From Jiangella sp. DSM 45060 (GTDB lineage: Bacteria > Actinomycetota > Actinomycetes > Jiangellales > Jiangellaceae): a stretch of 64,000 bases of DNA. Position 1 is the stretch's first letter. Each line of letters begins with the position of its first letter. The DNA is taken from the NCBI RefSeq assembly GCF_900105175.1, contig NZ_LT629771.1:2604001-2668000 (forward strand), given 5' to 3'. The notes under the pieces are model-generated. The model was not told where the DNA came from and did no database searches. It saw only the letters and a program-made list of their open reading frames with translations. Made by a program: the position numbers and the translations under genes. This document shows, piece after piece, positions 27,683 through 35,762 of the stretch.

Positions 27683-29818
27683 ATGCGCCGAACCCGGATC
27701 AGAACCGGCGCGGCACTCGCCGCCGCCGGCGTCTGTACCGCCGCCCTGCTCACCGCCGCGAACGGCGCGGCCGGCGCCGCACCCGCGCCGGCCCCCGCCC
27801 CCGCGCCCGCCGAGCCGACGTTCGTCGACGGGCTGGCGCAGCCGGTGTTCACCGGACCGTTCATCCAGCACGAGCTGTGGGTCGAGACGGAGTTCGACAC
27901 CGACGGCGACGGCGAGCTGGACCGCATGCACGTCGACGTCACCCGGCCGGCCGAGACCGACGGGGCCGGCCTCGAGGTGCCGGTCGTGTACGAGTCCAGC
28001 CCGTACTACTCGGGCACGGCGAGCACGAACACCAAGTTCTTCTGGAACGTCAACGTCGAGCTGGGCGCCCAGCCGCCGCTGCGCACGTCACCGGACGCCC
28101 TTCCGGACGCGGCCCGCGCGCCGGGCGGCACCAGCCCGCGCATCTCGTCCAGCCTGATCAACACCTGGGTGCCGCGCGGCTTCGCCGTCGTCCACTCCGA
28201 GTCGCCGGGCAGCGGCCTGTCCGACGGCTGCCCGACGGTCGGCGGGCCGAACGAGTCCCTGGCGCCGAAGGCGGTCGTCGACTGGCTCAACGGACGGGCC
28301 CGCGGCTTCACCAGCGCCGACGGTGACGAGGAGGTGACGGCGTACTGGTCGACCGGCCGGGTCGGCATGACCGGCACCTCGTACAACGGGACGCTGCCGC
28401 TGGCCGCCGCGACCACCGGCGTCGAGGGCCTCGAGGTGATCATCCCGGTCGCGCCGAACACGTCGTACTACCACTACTACCGGTCGAACGGGCTGGTGCG
28501 GAGCCCGGGCGGCTGGCTCGGCGAGGACGTCGACTACCTCTTCGACTACATCAACAGCGGCGACCTGGAGAAGCGGCAGTACTGCCGCGACACCGTCCGC
28601 AGCGTCATGCAGGCCGAGCACGACCGCGCCACCGGCGACTACAACGACTTCTGGGCCGGCCGCGACTACCTGAACCAGCTCGACGACGTGCGCGCGGCGG
28701 TGCTGATGGCGCACGCGTTCAACGACTGGAACGTCGTGCCCGAGCACAGCGTCCGCATCTCCGAGGCGCTGGAGGCGAAGGGCGTCACCGTCCACGAGTA
28801 CTTCCACCAGGGCGGACACGGCGGCAACCCGCCGCTGGACATGATGAACCGCTGGTTCTCGCAGTACCTCTACGGCCAGGACAACGCCATCGAGGACGAC
28901 ACGAACACCGCGTTCATCGTCCGCAACGAGCTCGGCGGCAGCACCGTGACCCCGTACGCCGACTACCCGAACCCGGCGGCCTCCACCGCGACGCTGAACC
29001 TGCAGGCCGGCGGCGCGACGGCGGGCGGGTTCACCTCGCTGGCGCTGGCCGACGACGCCACCGAGACGCTGGTCGACGCCGGGACGAACGCCTGCAACGC
29101 GGGCGCGCTGGCCACGGCTCCGTCGAACAACCGGCTGCTCTACGTGACGCCGACGCTGACGGAGAACGTCCACCTGTCCGGCACGACGGAGGTGACGGTG
29201 CGCATGGCGGCCTCGAAGGCGCGGGCCAACCTGACCGTCGCGCTGGTGAAGCTGCCGTGGACCGGCGACTCCGCCTGCGCGTCGAGCACCCAGCGCTCCA
29301 CCACGAGCGTCATCACCCGCGGCTGGGCCGACCCGCTGAACCGCGACTCGCTCACCGAGGAGACTCCGCTCACGCCCGGGCAGTTCGTCGACGTGACCGT
29401 GCCGCTGCAGCCGGACGACCAGGTGATCCCGGCCGGCTCGCAGATCGGGCTGATGATCTGGTCGACCGATTCGGAGTTCACGCTGCGCCCGCAGCCGGGC
29501 ACCGAGCTGACCGTCGACCTCGCCGGCACGACGGTCGAGCTGCCGGTCGTCGGCGGCCCGCTGGCGCTGCCGATCTGCGGTGACCAGGACACCCGCGCGA
29601 CCGTCGTCATCGACGGCGTCGACACCGGCGTCGCGAACCACGCGCTCGCCGGCACCTGCACCGTCAACGACCACGTCCTCGACGACCAGGACTGGCCGAA
29701 CCACGGCGCGTTCGTCCGGCACACGACCGAGCTGGCCGACCAGCTGGTCGCGGCCGGCCTGATCAGCGGCCGGGAGCGGGGCGCGCTGGTCCGCGCGGCC
29801 GCCCAGGCCGACGTCTGA
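27683..29818 (+). CDS. Secreted Xaa-Pro dipeptidyl-peptidase (S15 family)
   Basis: A 711-residue exported serine peptidase. A Sec-type signal peptide covers about residues 1-33, followed by an alanine/proline linker. The catalytic triad is visible as Ser233 (MTGTSYNGTL), Asp348 (AHAFNDWNV) and His379 (FHQGGHGG). A C-terminal galactose-binding-like domain typical of S15 follows from about residue 410. It should release X-Pro dipeptides from extracellular peptides. The ATG has GAGGAAGGA upstream. It ends just before a perfect terminator hairpin shared with the convergent gene. Confidence 0.9.
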   Translation: MRRTRIRTGAALAAAGVCTAALLTAANGAAGAAPAPAPAPAPAEPTFVDGLAQPVFTGPFIQHELWVETEFDTDGDGELDRMHVDVTRPAETDGAGLEVPVVYESSPYYSGTASTNTKFFWNVNVELGAQPPLRTSPDALPDAARAPGGTSPRISSSLINTWVPRGFAVVHSESPGSGLSDGCPTVGGPNESLAPKAVVDWLNGRARGFTSADGDEEVTAYWSTGRVGMTGTSYNGTLPLAAATTGVEGLEVIIPVAPNTSYYHYYRSNGLVRSPGGWLGEDVDYLFDYINSGDLEKRQYCRDTVRSVMQAEHDRATGDYNDFWAGRDYLNQLDDVRAAVLMAHAFNDWNVVPEHSVRISEALEAKGVTVHEYFHQGGHGGNPPLDMMNRWFSQYLYGQDNAIEDDTNTAFIVRNELGGSTVTPYADYPNPAASTATLNLQAGGATAGGFTSLALADDATETLVDAGTNACNAGALATAPSNNRLLYVTPTLTENVHLSGTTEVTVRMAASKARANLTVALVKLPWTGDSACASSTQRSTTSVITRGWADPLNRDSLTEETPLTPGQFVDVTVPLQPDDQVIPAGSQIGLMIWSTDSEFTLRPQPGTELTVDLAGTTVELPVVGGPLALPICGDQDTRATVVIDGVDTGVANHALAGTCTVNDHVLDDQDWPNHGAFVRHTTELADQLVAAGLISGRERGALVRAAAQADV

Positions 29819-29828
29819 CGCAACGGAC

Positions 29829-29861
29829 GGCGGGCCGCCCCGGGTCTCGGGGCGGCCCGCC
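29829..29861. terminator. Perfect 14-bp hairpin, bidirectional terminator
   Basis: GGCGGGCCGCCCCG (29829-29842) and its exact inverse CGGGGCGGCCCGCC (29848-29861) flank a 5-base loop. It lies in the 59-bp gap between two convergent genes, so it can end transcripts from both. There is no long U-run, as is common in high-GC actinobacteria. Confidence 0.85.
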
Positions 29862-29877
29862 TCTGTGCGTCCGTGCG

Positions 29878-31554
29878 TCACCGGTTGACGGTGATCTCCG
29901 GGCTGGTGATCTGCTGGTTCACGCTCTCCAGGTACACGACCTGCGTGCTCAGCTTCTTCGCCGACGACGGGAACGTCACCGGCAGCTCGAGGACGCGACC
30001 CAGCTCGTCCGCCGTCGCCTCGCCCACCAGCACGTCCTGGCCGCGCTCGATGTTGCGGACGTAGACGTTCACCGTCTCGCCCGGGTCGTAGCCCCAGGCC
30101 GAGACGTTGACCGTCCCCTTGAAGTCGACGGTCGTCGTGTCGGTGGCGACCTGCTCGCCGACGGTGTTCTCCGGCGTGCGGATCTCCTGGACGGTGCGCT
30201 CGCCGGCGTCGTTCTTGCGGATGGTGACGCCGTCGTGGTGCTCGCCGTTGGCGTAGCGCGCCTCGTAAGTGATGCTGTCGGCGGTGACGTCGATCATCTG
30301 GTAGAGCTGCATGTCCTGGCCGACGGACATCTGGTCGGCGCCGTTGTCGACCCAGTTGCTGTCGACGGCGTCGTACATCTTGCCGCCCGACACGGAGGTG
30401 GCGTAGACGGTGCTGTCATGGACGGTCACCGACCGGCGCGAGGCGGTGGTGCTGCCGCGGCCGTAGGTGTGGTCGTGGCCCTGCAGGACGAGGTCCACGC
30501 CGTACTGCTCGAACAGCGGGCCCCACTGGTTGCGGACGACCGGGTTGTTGCGGCCGGACGCGACCGAGTAGACCGGGTGGTGGAACGTCACGACGGTCCA
30601 CTTGTTCGGGTTGCCGGCCAGCTGCTGCTCCAGCCACGCGGTCTGCGCGGCCATGATCGGCGCCTGGCTCTGGACGTTGGTGTTCAGGCCGATGAAGCGG
30701 ACGCCCTGGTAGTCCACCGAGTAGACGGTGTTGCGCATGGCGGCGTTGGTGGCGTCGTCACCGAAGTCCGGGCCGTTCGCCGGGTACGGGAACGTCGGCT
30801 GCCAGAACGTCGACAGCCGGCCGCCGCTGTACTCGTGGTTGCCGGTGACCGAGATGTTGTTGATCTGGCTGTTGATGAAGCCGTCGGCGGCGTGCCACTG
30901 GCCCCACTCGAGCTCGCTGTTGGCCGTGTTCACGAGGTCGCCGGCGTTGACGATGACCTTCGCCTCCGGGCGGTCGGCGAAGGCCTGCCGGAACACCCGC
31001 GGGCCGGCGGAGTCGATGTAGTTCTGCATGTCCCCGTAGTAGATGAACGAGAACGGCTCGAACCCGTCGGCGGCCGTGGTGAAGTCGATCCACTCGCTCC
31101 AGTTGACGCCGTCGCCGACCCGGTAGGTGTAGCGGGTCTCCGGCTCCAGGTCGGTGAACTCCACCTCGTGGTAGACCGAGGCGTAGCCCAGGCTGGTGTT
31201 GACCGGGTTGGTCGAACCGGCCATGACGGTGCGCACGGCGCCGTCCGCGGGCTTCACGTCGCCGAGGGCGATCGGCGCCTTCAGGATCTGCGCCTGCGCG
31301 TACTCGCCGCCCGTTTCCGAGCGCCAGGTCACCTTCTGCGAGGTGGCCGGGGTCGCCGTCGGGACCAGGATGACCCGGTCCGGCAGCGCCGACGGCTCGT
31401 ACACCTCGGCGTCGGGCACCTTGACCGGGGGCTCGCTGTCCGCACCGACTGCGGCCGGAACGGCGATCAGGCCGCCACCCAGCAGCGCGGCGCCGACGGC
31501 GGCGCCTGCCGCACGGCGCGAGCCGAACGGCCCGCGCTTCCTCACGTCACTCAC
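29878..31554 (-). CDS. Secreted purple-acid-phosphatase-like metallophosphoesterase
   Basis: A 558-residue exported enzyme with an N-terminal signal (RKRGPFGSRRAAGAAVGAAL) of Tat-like character. An N-terminal fibronectin-like PAP domain (about 50-155, SLGYASVYHEVEFTDLEPET) precedes the calcineurin-like catalytic domain. Its metal motifs are FIYYGDMQNY, VNAGDLVNTAN, VTGNHEYSGG, TFHHPVYS and LQGHDHTYGR. It likely releases phosphate from organic esters outside the cell. The GTG at 31554 has GGAGGAGA upstream. A possible PHO box lies about 100 bp upstream. Confidence 0.9.
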   Translation of the reverse strand: MSDVRKRGPFGSRRAAGAAVGAALLGGGLIAVPAAVGADSEPPVKVPDAEVYEPSALPDRVILVPTATPATSQKVTWRSETGGEYAQAQILKAPIALGDVKPADGAVRTVMAGSTNPVNTSLGYASVYHEVEFTDLEPETRYTYRVGDGVNWSEWIDFTTAADGFEPFSFIYYGDMQNYIDSAGPRVFRQAFADRPEAKVIVNAGDLVNTANSELEWGQWHAADGFINSQINNISVTGNHEYSGGRLSTFWQPTFPYPANGPDFGDDATNAAMRNTVYSVDYQGVRFIGLNTNVQSQAPIMAAQTAWLEQQLAGNPNKWTVVTFHHPVYSVASGRNNPVVRNQWGPLFEQYGVDLVLQGHDHTYGRGSTTASRRSVTVHDSTVYATSVSGGKMYDAVDSNWVDNGADQMSVGQDMQLYQMIDVTADSITYEARYANGEHHDGVTIRKNDAGERTVQEIRTPENTVGEQVATDTTTVDFKGTVNVSAWGYDPGETVNVYVRNIERGQDVLVGEATADELGRVLELPVTFPSSAKKLSTQVVYLESVNQQITSPEITVNR

Positions 31555-31653
31555 GTTGAGTCTCCTCCCAGGACACTCTCGGGACCGCCGGCAGGGTCGC
31601 GCGACGGTCTCCCCGATTCATCCCAGGTCAGTCGGAAAGGGTGAGAACGGACA

Positions 31654-31682
31654 GGTCACGGCTGGTTGACCCGGTGATGAAC
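31654..31682 (-). promoter_or_regulatory. Candidate PHO box upstream of the secreted phosphatase
   Basis: On the minus strand three 7-base units with 4-base gaps occur: GTTCATC, GGTCAAC and CGTGACC. The actinobacterial PhoP consensus is direct repeats of GTTCACC at 11-bp spacing. The match weakens from the first unit (6 of 7) to the third (4 of 7). The location about 100 bp before a secreted phosphatase makes phosphate control plausible. Confidence 0.4.
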
Positions 31683-31807
31683 AACTGAAAACGGCTCTCT
31701 TGTTGCGACCGGGTCGCACCCGGTGACGGCAGATGGCCACGGCCGCGCGGCCCGGCGGGCACCCGTCCGTCACGTGGCGTTCATCCGGGGATGCCTACGC
31801 TTCGGCC

Positions 31808-32287
31808 GTGCCCGCCCGCCGCCCGCTCGCCGTGCTCGTCCTGCTCGCCCTGGCCGCCTGCGGCGGTCCGGCCCACAAGGACGACACCTTCGTCGACGCC
31901 GGTGTCACGGGCCTGTTGGACATCGAGCTGACCGAGTGCTTCTCCGACCCCGAGTACTCGCAGCTCGCCGGCGAGGACGTCGTGCTCTACCTGCCGTGCG
32001 ACGAGGGCGCCGACAACCAGTCGTTCATGTTCGTCCAGGCCCCCGACGGACCCTGGGACCGCGCCGCCGTCGCCGAACTGGGCTGGGACGAGTGCGGCCG
32101 CGGGTTCGAGCAGCAGTGGACCAGCCAGGACGAGTCCGGCCTCGACTACTACCCGATCCTCCCCACCCCCGAGACCTGGGCCGACGGCGACCGCGCGGTG
32201 ATGTGCGCGGTTTACGACCCGGACGGCCAGCTCGAGGACTCGGTCCTGCCCCGCGCCGACAGCGTCAGTGAGGGCGGTGCTCAATAG
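31808..32287 (+). CDS. Small lipoprotein with septum-formation-like domain
   Basis: A 159-residue exported lipoprotein. The signal VPARRPLAVLVLLALAAC gives lipid attachment at Cys18. The mature part, with IELTECFSDPEY, VVLYLPCDEGADNQSFMFV and RAVMCAVYD, resembles the actinobacterial septum-formation domain (DCF-DP and PCD-H patterns). The GTG lies six bases after TACGCT (31796-31801), so the mRNA is probably leaderless. Its last codons run up to the tRNA-Leu fragment, so its C-terminus may have been altered by an integration event. Confidence 0.7.
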   Translation: MPARRPLAVLVLLALAACGGPAHKDDTFVDAGVTGLLDIELTECFSDPEYSQLAGEDVVLYLPCDEGADNQSFMFVQAPDGPWDRAAVAELGWDECGRGFEQQWTSQDESGLDYYPILPTPETWADGDRAVMCAVYDPDGQLEDSVLPRADSVSEGGAQ

Positions 32288-32310
32288 GCTGCGCATCGAT
32301 CTCCCCGGGC

Positions 32311-32340
32311 CCGGTGGGGGTTCAAGTCCCCCCTCGGACA
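32311..32340 (+). other. 3' fragment of a tRNA-Leu gene, probable attachment-site scar
   Basis: The sequence contains a T-arm, GGGGG-TTCAAGT-CCCCC (32316-32332), followed by the 3' acceptor strand CTCGGAC and A (32333-32340). This matches the 3' end of an actinobacterial tRNA-Leu whose 5' strand would be GTCCGAG. No such 5' strand or anticodon arm exists upstream, so only the 3' end is present. Tyrosine integrases often leave exactly this kind of tRNA 3' copy. Confidence 0.65.
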
Positions 32341-32629
32341 CACTCCGGATGATCCTCCGCGCATGGTCCGGCTGCCCGTGACAGGTGCGGCTCCTCCCGG
32401 GCCGCTGCTCAGTGGGTGACCGGAGCGCGGTGCCTTCGTCGTGAGCTCGCTGGCGGCGTTCGGGCGGCAGCACCGACAGCTGGTCGGGCGCGATGCCTGA
32501 GCACAACGCCACTCCGCCCAGAATTGGCCTGCGTGGCGCGCGCTCGCCGACGTGCGCACTGCTGTCAACTGCTAACCGATGTGTAGGAGCGAATCCGGTC
32601 AAGCCTGCTCACCGACCACGTTGCGCAAC
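32341..32629. other. No gene seen; inner border of acquired patch
   Basis: This stretch after the tRNA fragment shows no supported gene on either strand. It ends with a perfect 14-bp palindrome, ACGTTGCGCAACGT, at 32618-32631, which abuts the iterons before the ParA gene. Confidence 0.5.
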
Positions 32630-32684
32630 GTCCAGATCGGACGCTAGGCTGTCCATTGTGGACACGAGTGTGTCCGATGAGGCC
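32630..32684. promoter_or_regulatory. Three iterons GTCC-N5-GGAC at exact 21-bp period
   Basis: Inverted repeats GTCC-N5-GGAC begin at 32630, 32651 and 32672; the third has one mismatch (GGCC). The spacing is exactly 21 bp, two helical turns, so all copies face the same side of the DNA. The last copy ends 12 bp before the ParA start. The array could be a partition site (parS-like), an operator, or both. Confidence 0.7.
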
Positions 32685-32696
32685 GAGGAGCCGTGT

Positions 32697-33716
32697 ATGA
32701 CGACTTACGCGTTCTGGAACAACAAGGGTGGCACCGGCAAGACCAGCCTGTGCTTCCAGGCCATCTGCTTCTATGCCGACAGTCACCCCAGCGAGCGCGT
32801 GCTCGCGATCGACGTGTGCCCACAGGCGAACCTGTCCGAGTTGTTCCTTGGCGGCCTCGCGAACGAGGGCAGCACCCGCCTACTCGCCCGCCAGGGCGAG
32901 ACCGTCCGGGCCACCATCGGCGGCTACTTTCAGCTGCGCCTGCCCGCCCCCTACTCGCCGCCATCGGTCAACGCGCAGGACTTCATCACGGCGCCCTCAG
33001 CGTTCAACCCTGACATCCCCACGAACGTCGATCTGATCTGCGGCGATCCGCTGCTCGAGTTGCAGTCCAACGCGATCTCGACCCTGGCGAACAACCAGAT
33101 CCCCGGCACCAACGCGTGGGTAGCGGTCGTGGATTGGCTACGCGATCTTCTCGCCGACATCCGGGACGACTACGACACGATCTTCATTGACTGCAACCCG
33201 AGCTTCTCGATCTACACCCAGATTGCATTGTCTGCGGTCGACCGTCTGGTGCTGCCCGTCATGGCGGACGACTCCTCCCGCCGCGCGATCCAGAACGCCT
33301 TCTCACTCGTTTACGGCCTGAAGCTGCCGTCGGACATCTATCAGTCTTATGCATTCGCAACGCGGCTCATGGAGGAGAAGCGGGAGCTGCCCAAGGTCCA
33401 TCTGATCGCGAAGAACCGGATCACGCAGTACATGGGTTCTGCGTCGGCCTATGCCGCCGTGCTCCGCTCGATCGACGATGATGTCACCAAGCTGATCGGC
33501 AGCAACCCGGACATCTTCACGTTCAGCGATGTCGCGCAAGGTGTCGTGAACGTCCGAGACTTCCAGACGACGGGCGTCGTAGCCTTTGCCCAAGGCACAC
33601 CGCTCTACGCGCTCAGGTCAGGCAAACGCACCGTGCTCGGGCATCGCGTGACCGTCCACGAGGACTACCGCCTGAACATGGTGGACGCGATGAGCAGCCT
33701 CACGTCGAAGCTCTGA
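32697..33716 (+). CDS. Solitary ParA-type ATPase
   Basis: A 339-residue MinD/ParA-family ATPase. The deviant Walker A reads FWNNKGGTGKTSL (signature Lys10 and Lys15), Walker A' has LAIDVCPQANL (Asp39) and Walker B has TIFIDCNPSF (Asp165). Such proteins dimerise on ATP and position DNA or protein cargo; no parB-like partner follows. ATG 32697 has GAGGAG upstream. The gene uses more AT-ending codons than its neighbours and lies beside a tRNA-Leu fragment, both signs of transfer. The iterons upstream are its likely binding target or that of an unseen partner. Confidence 0.85.
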   Translation: MTTYAFWNNKGGTGKTSLCFQAICFYADSHPSERVLAIDVCPQANLSELFLGGLANEGSTRLLARQGETVRATIGGYFQLRLPAPYSPPSVNAQDFITAPSAFNPDIPTNVDLICGDPLLELQSNAISTLANNQIPGTNAWVAVVDWLRDLLADIRDDYDTIFIDCNPSFSIYTQIALSAVDRLVLPVMADDSSRRAIQNAFSLVYGLKLPSDIYQSYAFATRLMEEKRELPKVHLIAKNRITQYMGSASAYAAVLRSIDDDVTKLIGSNPDIFTFSDVAQGVVNVRDFQTTGVVAFAQGTPLYALRSGKRTVLGHRVTVHEDYRLNMVDAMSSLTSKL

Positions 33717-34418
33717 CGTCAATCTGCCGCGAAGGACGCAGTGCGCCGCGCCGAGAGCCACAGCTGCTCGCCAAGTGAGCAGTTCGGCTCTGCTAAGGAT
33801 GGGCCGGCCAACCGAGTGTGTCAGCGATGGGAATGGGCGGCGCCCTCGGGCACCCGATACAGCGGCTTACAGCCGGGCCGCCGCTGCCCTCCCGTGGGGT
33901 GCGTCCCGGGTTGGTAGACGTCGAGATCGCCGGGGCCGCGACATTCGTGATGCCGATGAAGTGCGCTCGGCTGTCTCGCGGTGCGGCGCACGTCGCGGCG
34001 GCGACACACACGCTGCGCAATGGGTGAGGGATCCGGGCGGTCCTGGCTACCCGGATCCCTCATCCATCGCACCCCGGAACGTTCGACGGCCCAGCCCAGG
34101 AAGCTCCTCACGCCGGCCAGCACAGACCGTGTTCGTCGGCACGGTGCCGCGCACCGCGTCCGCGCAGGTCGTTGTCGGCACGATGTCGGCTCGATGGGTA
34201 CCGCATGCGACCTTCGCAGCGGCACCACCGACGTCGGCTGACACGAGGTCCGCCACCCTGCCTCGTCCAAGGGACACTACTCCAGAGCGTCGCCCAGATG
34301 CCGTGACGACCGCCGAACCGCACTTCGGCGAGAACAGCGGTGGCCTGATGGATGAAGGAGTGGCACGACGCCGCGCATTTGAACGGGCTTGTCGGTGGTG
34401 CCTCCTAGAGTGGCTCGC
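33717..34418. other. About 700 bp without a supported gene
   Basis: No frame on either strand shows family features; the long frames here have rearranged, arginine/proline-rich compositions typical of chance. The only clear structure is the palindrome at 34025-34062. The stretch probably represents decayed DNA of the acquired patch. Confidence 0.5.
34025..34062. terminator. Perfect 13-bp inverted repeat, terminator-like
   Basis: TGAGGGATCCGGG (34025-34037) is exactly inverted as CCCGGATCCCTCA (34050-34062), with a 12-base loop. It lies 300 bp downstream of the ParA gene in otherwise empty DNA. It could end that transcript or be an end structure of a mobile element. Confidence 0.5.
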
Positions 34419-35597
34419 ATGACCGACGAGACGTTGACGCCGCAGCCGTTCGCTCCGCGGGCCACCGCCGCTGAGCTCGACGATCTGCGCGCCCGGCTGC
34501 GGGCCACGCGCTGGCCCGACGCCCCCGAGGACGCCGGCTGGTCGCTCGGCACCGACGTCGGTTACCTGCGCGAGCTGGTCGCGTACTGGGCCGACGAGTT
34601 CGACTGGCCGGCGCAGGAGGCGGCGCTGGCCGAGCTGCCGCGGTTCCGGGTGTCCGTCGGCGGGCTGGGCATCCACTACGTGCACGCCCGCGCCGTCGCG
34701 CCGTCCGGGCCGGTGCTGCCGCTGGTGCTCACGCACGGCTGGCCCGACTCCTTCTGGCGTTACACGAAGGTCGTCTCGCTGCTCACCGATCCCGCCGCCC
34801 ACGGCGCCGACCCCGCCGACGCGTTCGACGTCGTGGTGCCCGACGTGCCGGGGTTCGGCTACTCCGACCGCCCGGCCGTCCCGCTCGACTCCATCGCCGT
34901 CGCCGGACTGTGGGCGCGGCTGATGAGCGCGGCCGGCTACGAACGCTTCGGCGCGGCGGGCGGCGATATCGGCAGCCACGTCACCCGCTACCTCGCGCTC
35001 GACCACCCCGATCGTGTCGTCGCGGTGCATCGCACCGACGCTGGCCTGCCGGTGTTCACCGGCGACCCGGCCGACCTCACGCCGTCCGAGCGCGACTGGA
35101 TGCGCGGCGCCGCCGCCTGGGGCGCCTCGGAGGGCGCCTACGCGGTCGTGCAGCGTACGAAGCCGCAGACGGCGGCCGCCGGGCTCATGGACTCGCCGGC
35201 CGGCCTCGCCGCCTGGATCGTCGAGAAGCTGCGTGCCTGGAGCGACTGCGACGGCGACATCGAGCGGCGGTTCACGAAGGACGAGATCCTCACCAACCTC
35301 ACCATCTACTGGCTCACCGGCACCATCGGCTCGTCGATGCGCATGTACGCCGCCAACGCCGCCATCGCGCCGGCGCAACTGACCCGCCGCATCGAGGTCC
35401 CGTCCGGCTTCTCCATCTTCCAGGGCGACGTCGTCCGGCCGCCGCGGGCCTGGCTCGACCGCACCGCCAACGTCGTCCGGGCCACCGAGCCGCCCCGCGG
35501 CGGTCACTTCGCGCCGTTCGAGGAGCCGGAGCTGTACGCCCAGGAGCTCCGCGAGTTCTTCCGCCCGTACCGGGAGGTGGTGGGTTCTGGAGGGTGA
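34419..35597 (+). CDS. Epoxide hydrolase family protein (EHN domain)
   Basis: A 392-residue second epoxide hydrolase of the window. The N-terminal EHN domain (FAPRATAAELDDLRARLRAT) precedes the alpha/beta hydrolase core. THGWPDSFW forms the oxyanion loop (106-111), Asp183 in AGGDIGSHV is the nucleophile and GGHFAPFEEP near the C-terminus supplies His. It differs strongly from the enzyme at 20632, so it is not a recent duplicate. ATG 34419 lies seven bases after TAGAGT (34406-34411), suggesting a leaderless message. The substrate is unknown. Confidence 0.88.
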   Translation: MTDETLTPQPFAPRATAAELDDLRARLRATRWPDAPEDAGWSLGTDVGYLRELVAYWADEFDWPAQEAALAELPRFRVSVGGLGIHYVHARAVAPSGPVLPLVLTHGWPDSFWRYTKVVSLLTDPAAHGADPADAFDVVVPDVPGFGYSDRPAVPLDSIAVAGLWARLMSAAGYERFGAAGGDIGSHVTRYLALDHPDRVVAVHRTDAGLPVFTGDPADLTPSERDWMRGAAAWGASEGAYAVVQRTKPQTAAAGLMDSPAGLAAWIVEKLRAWSDCDGDIERRFTKDEILTNLTIYWLTGTIGSSMRMYAANAAIAPAQLTRRIEVPSGFSIFQGDVVRPPRAWLDRTANVVRATEPPRGGHFAPFEEPELYAQELREFFRPYREVVGSGG

Positions 35598-35637
35598 GCG
35601 ACCCACCGAGCCGCCGACTCGGTGACACAGCACAGGT

Positions 35638-35659
35638 GCGCCGGCCTGAGGGCCGGCGC
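35638..35659. terminator. 9-bp stem hairpin terminator
   Basis: GCGCCGGCC and GGCCGGCGC form a perfect 9-bp stem around TGAG. It follows the epoxide hydrolase gene by 40 bp and precedes ku. A smaller stem, CACCGAG/CTCGGTG, lies just before it. Confidence 0.6.
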
Positions 35660-35762
35660 CGCCGGTCCGGCGGGGCCGGGTGACGCGTGGCAGTCGCCCG
35701 CGCGATGGCAGTGACCTCCGCTGCCGTGCATGTCATGCGCCCACGCCGGGTACGGGCCGGCC

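Noticed and set aside
28088..29881. 597-codon minus-strand frame opposite the S15 peptidase
   Set aside because: Shadow frame; the plus strand has signal peptide, catalytic triad and ribosome binding site.
32241..32341. Complete tRNA-Leu gene
   Set aside because: No GTCCGAG 5' acceptor strand, D-arm or anticodon arm could be placed upstream of the T-arm.
32281..32568. Minus-strand ORF containing CPRGDLNPH
   Set aside because: This peptide arises from reading a tRNA T-arm and acceptor end backwards, a known annotation artefact; here it marks the tRNA-Leu fragment.
34047..35633. 528-codon minus-strand frame spanning empty DNA and epoxide hydrolase
   Set aside because: Most is antisense to the hydrolase; the part over 34047-34380 shows no recognisable domain.
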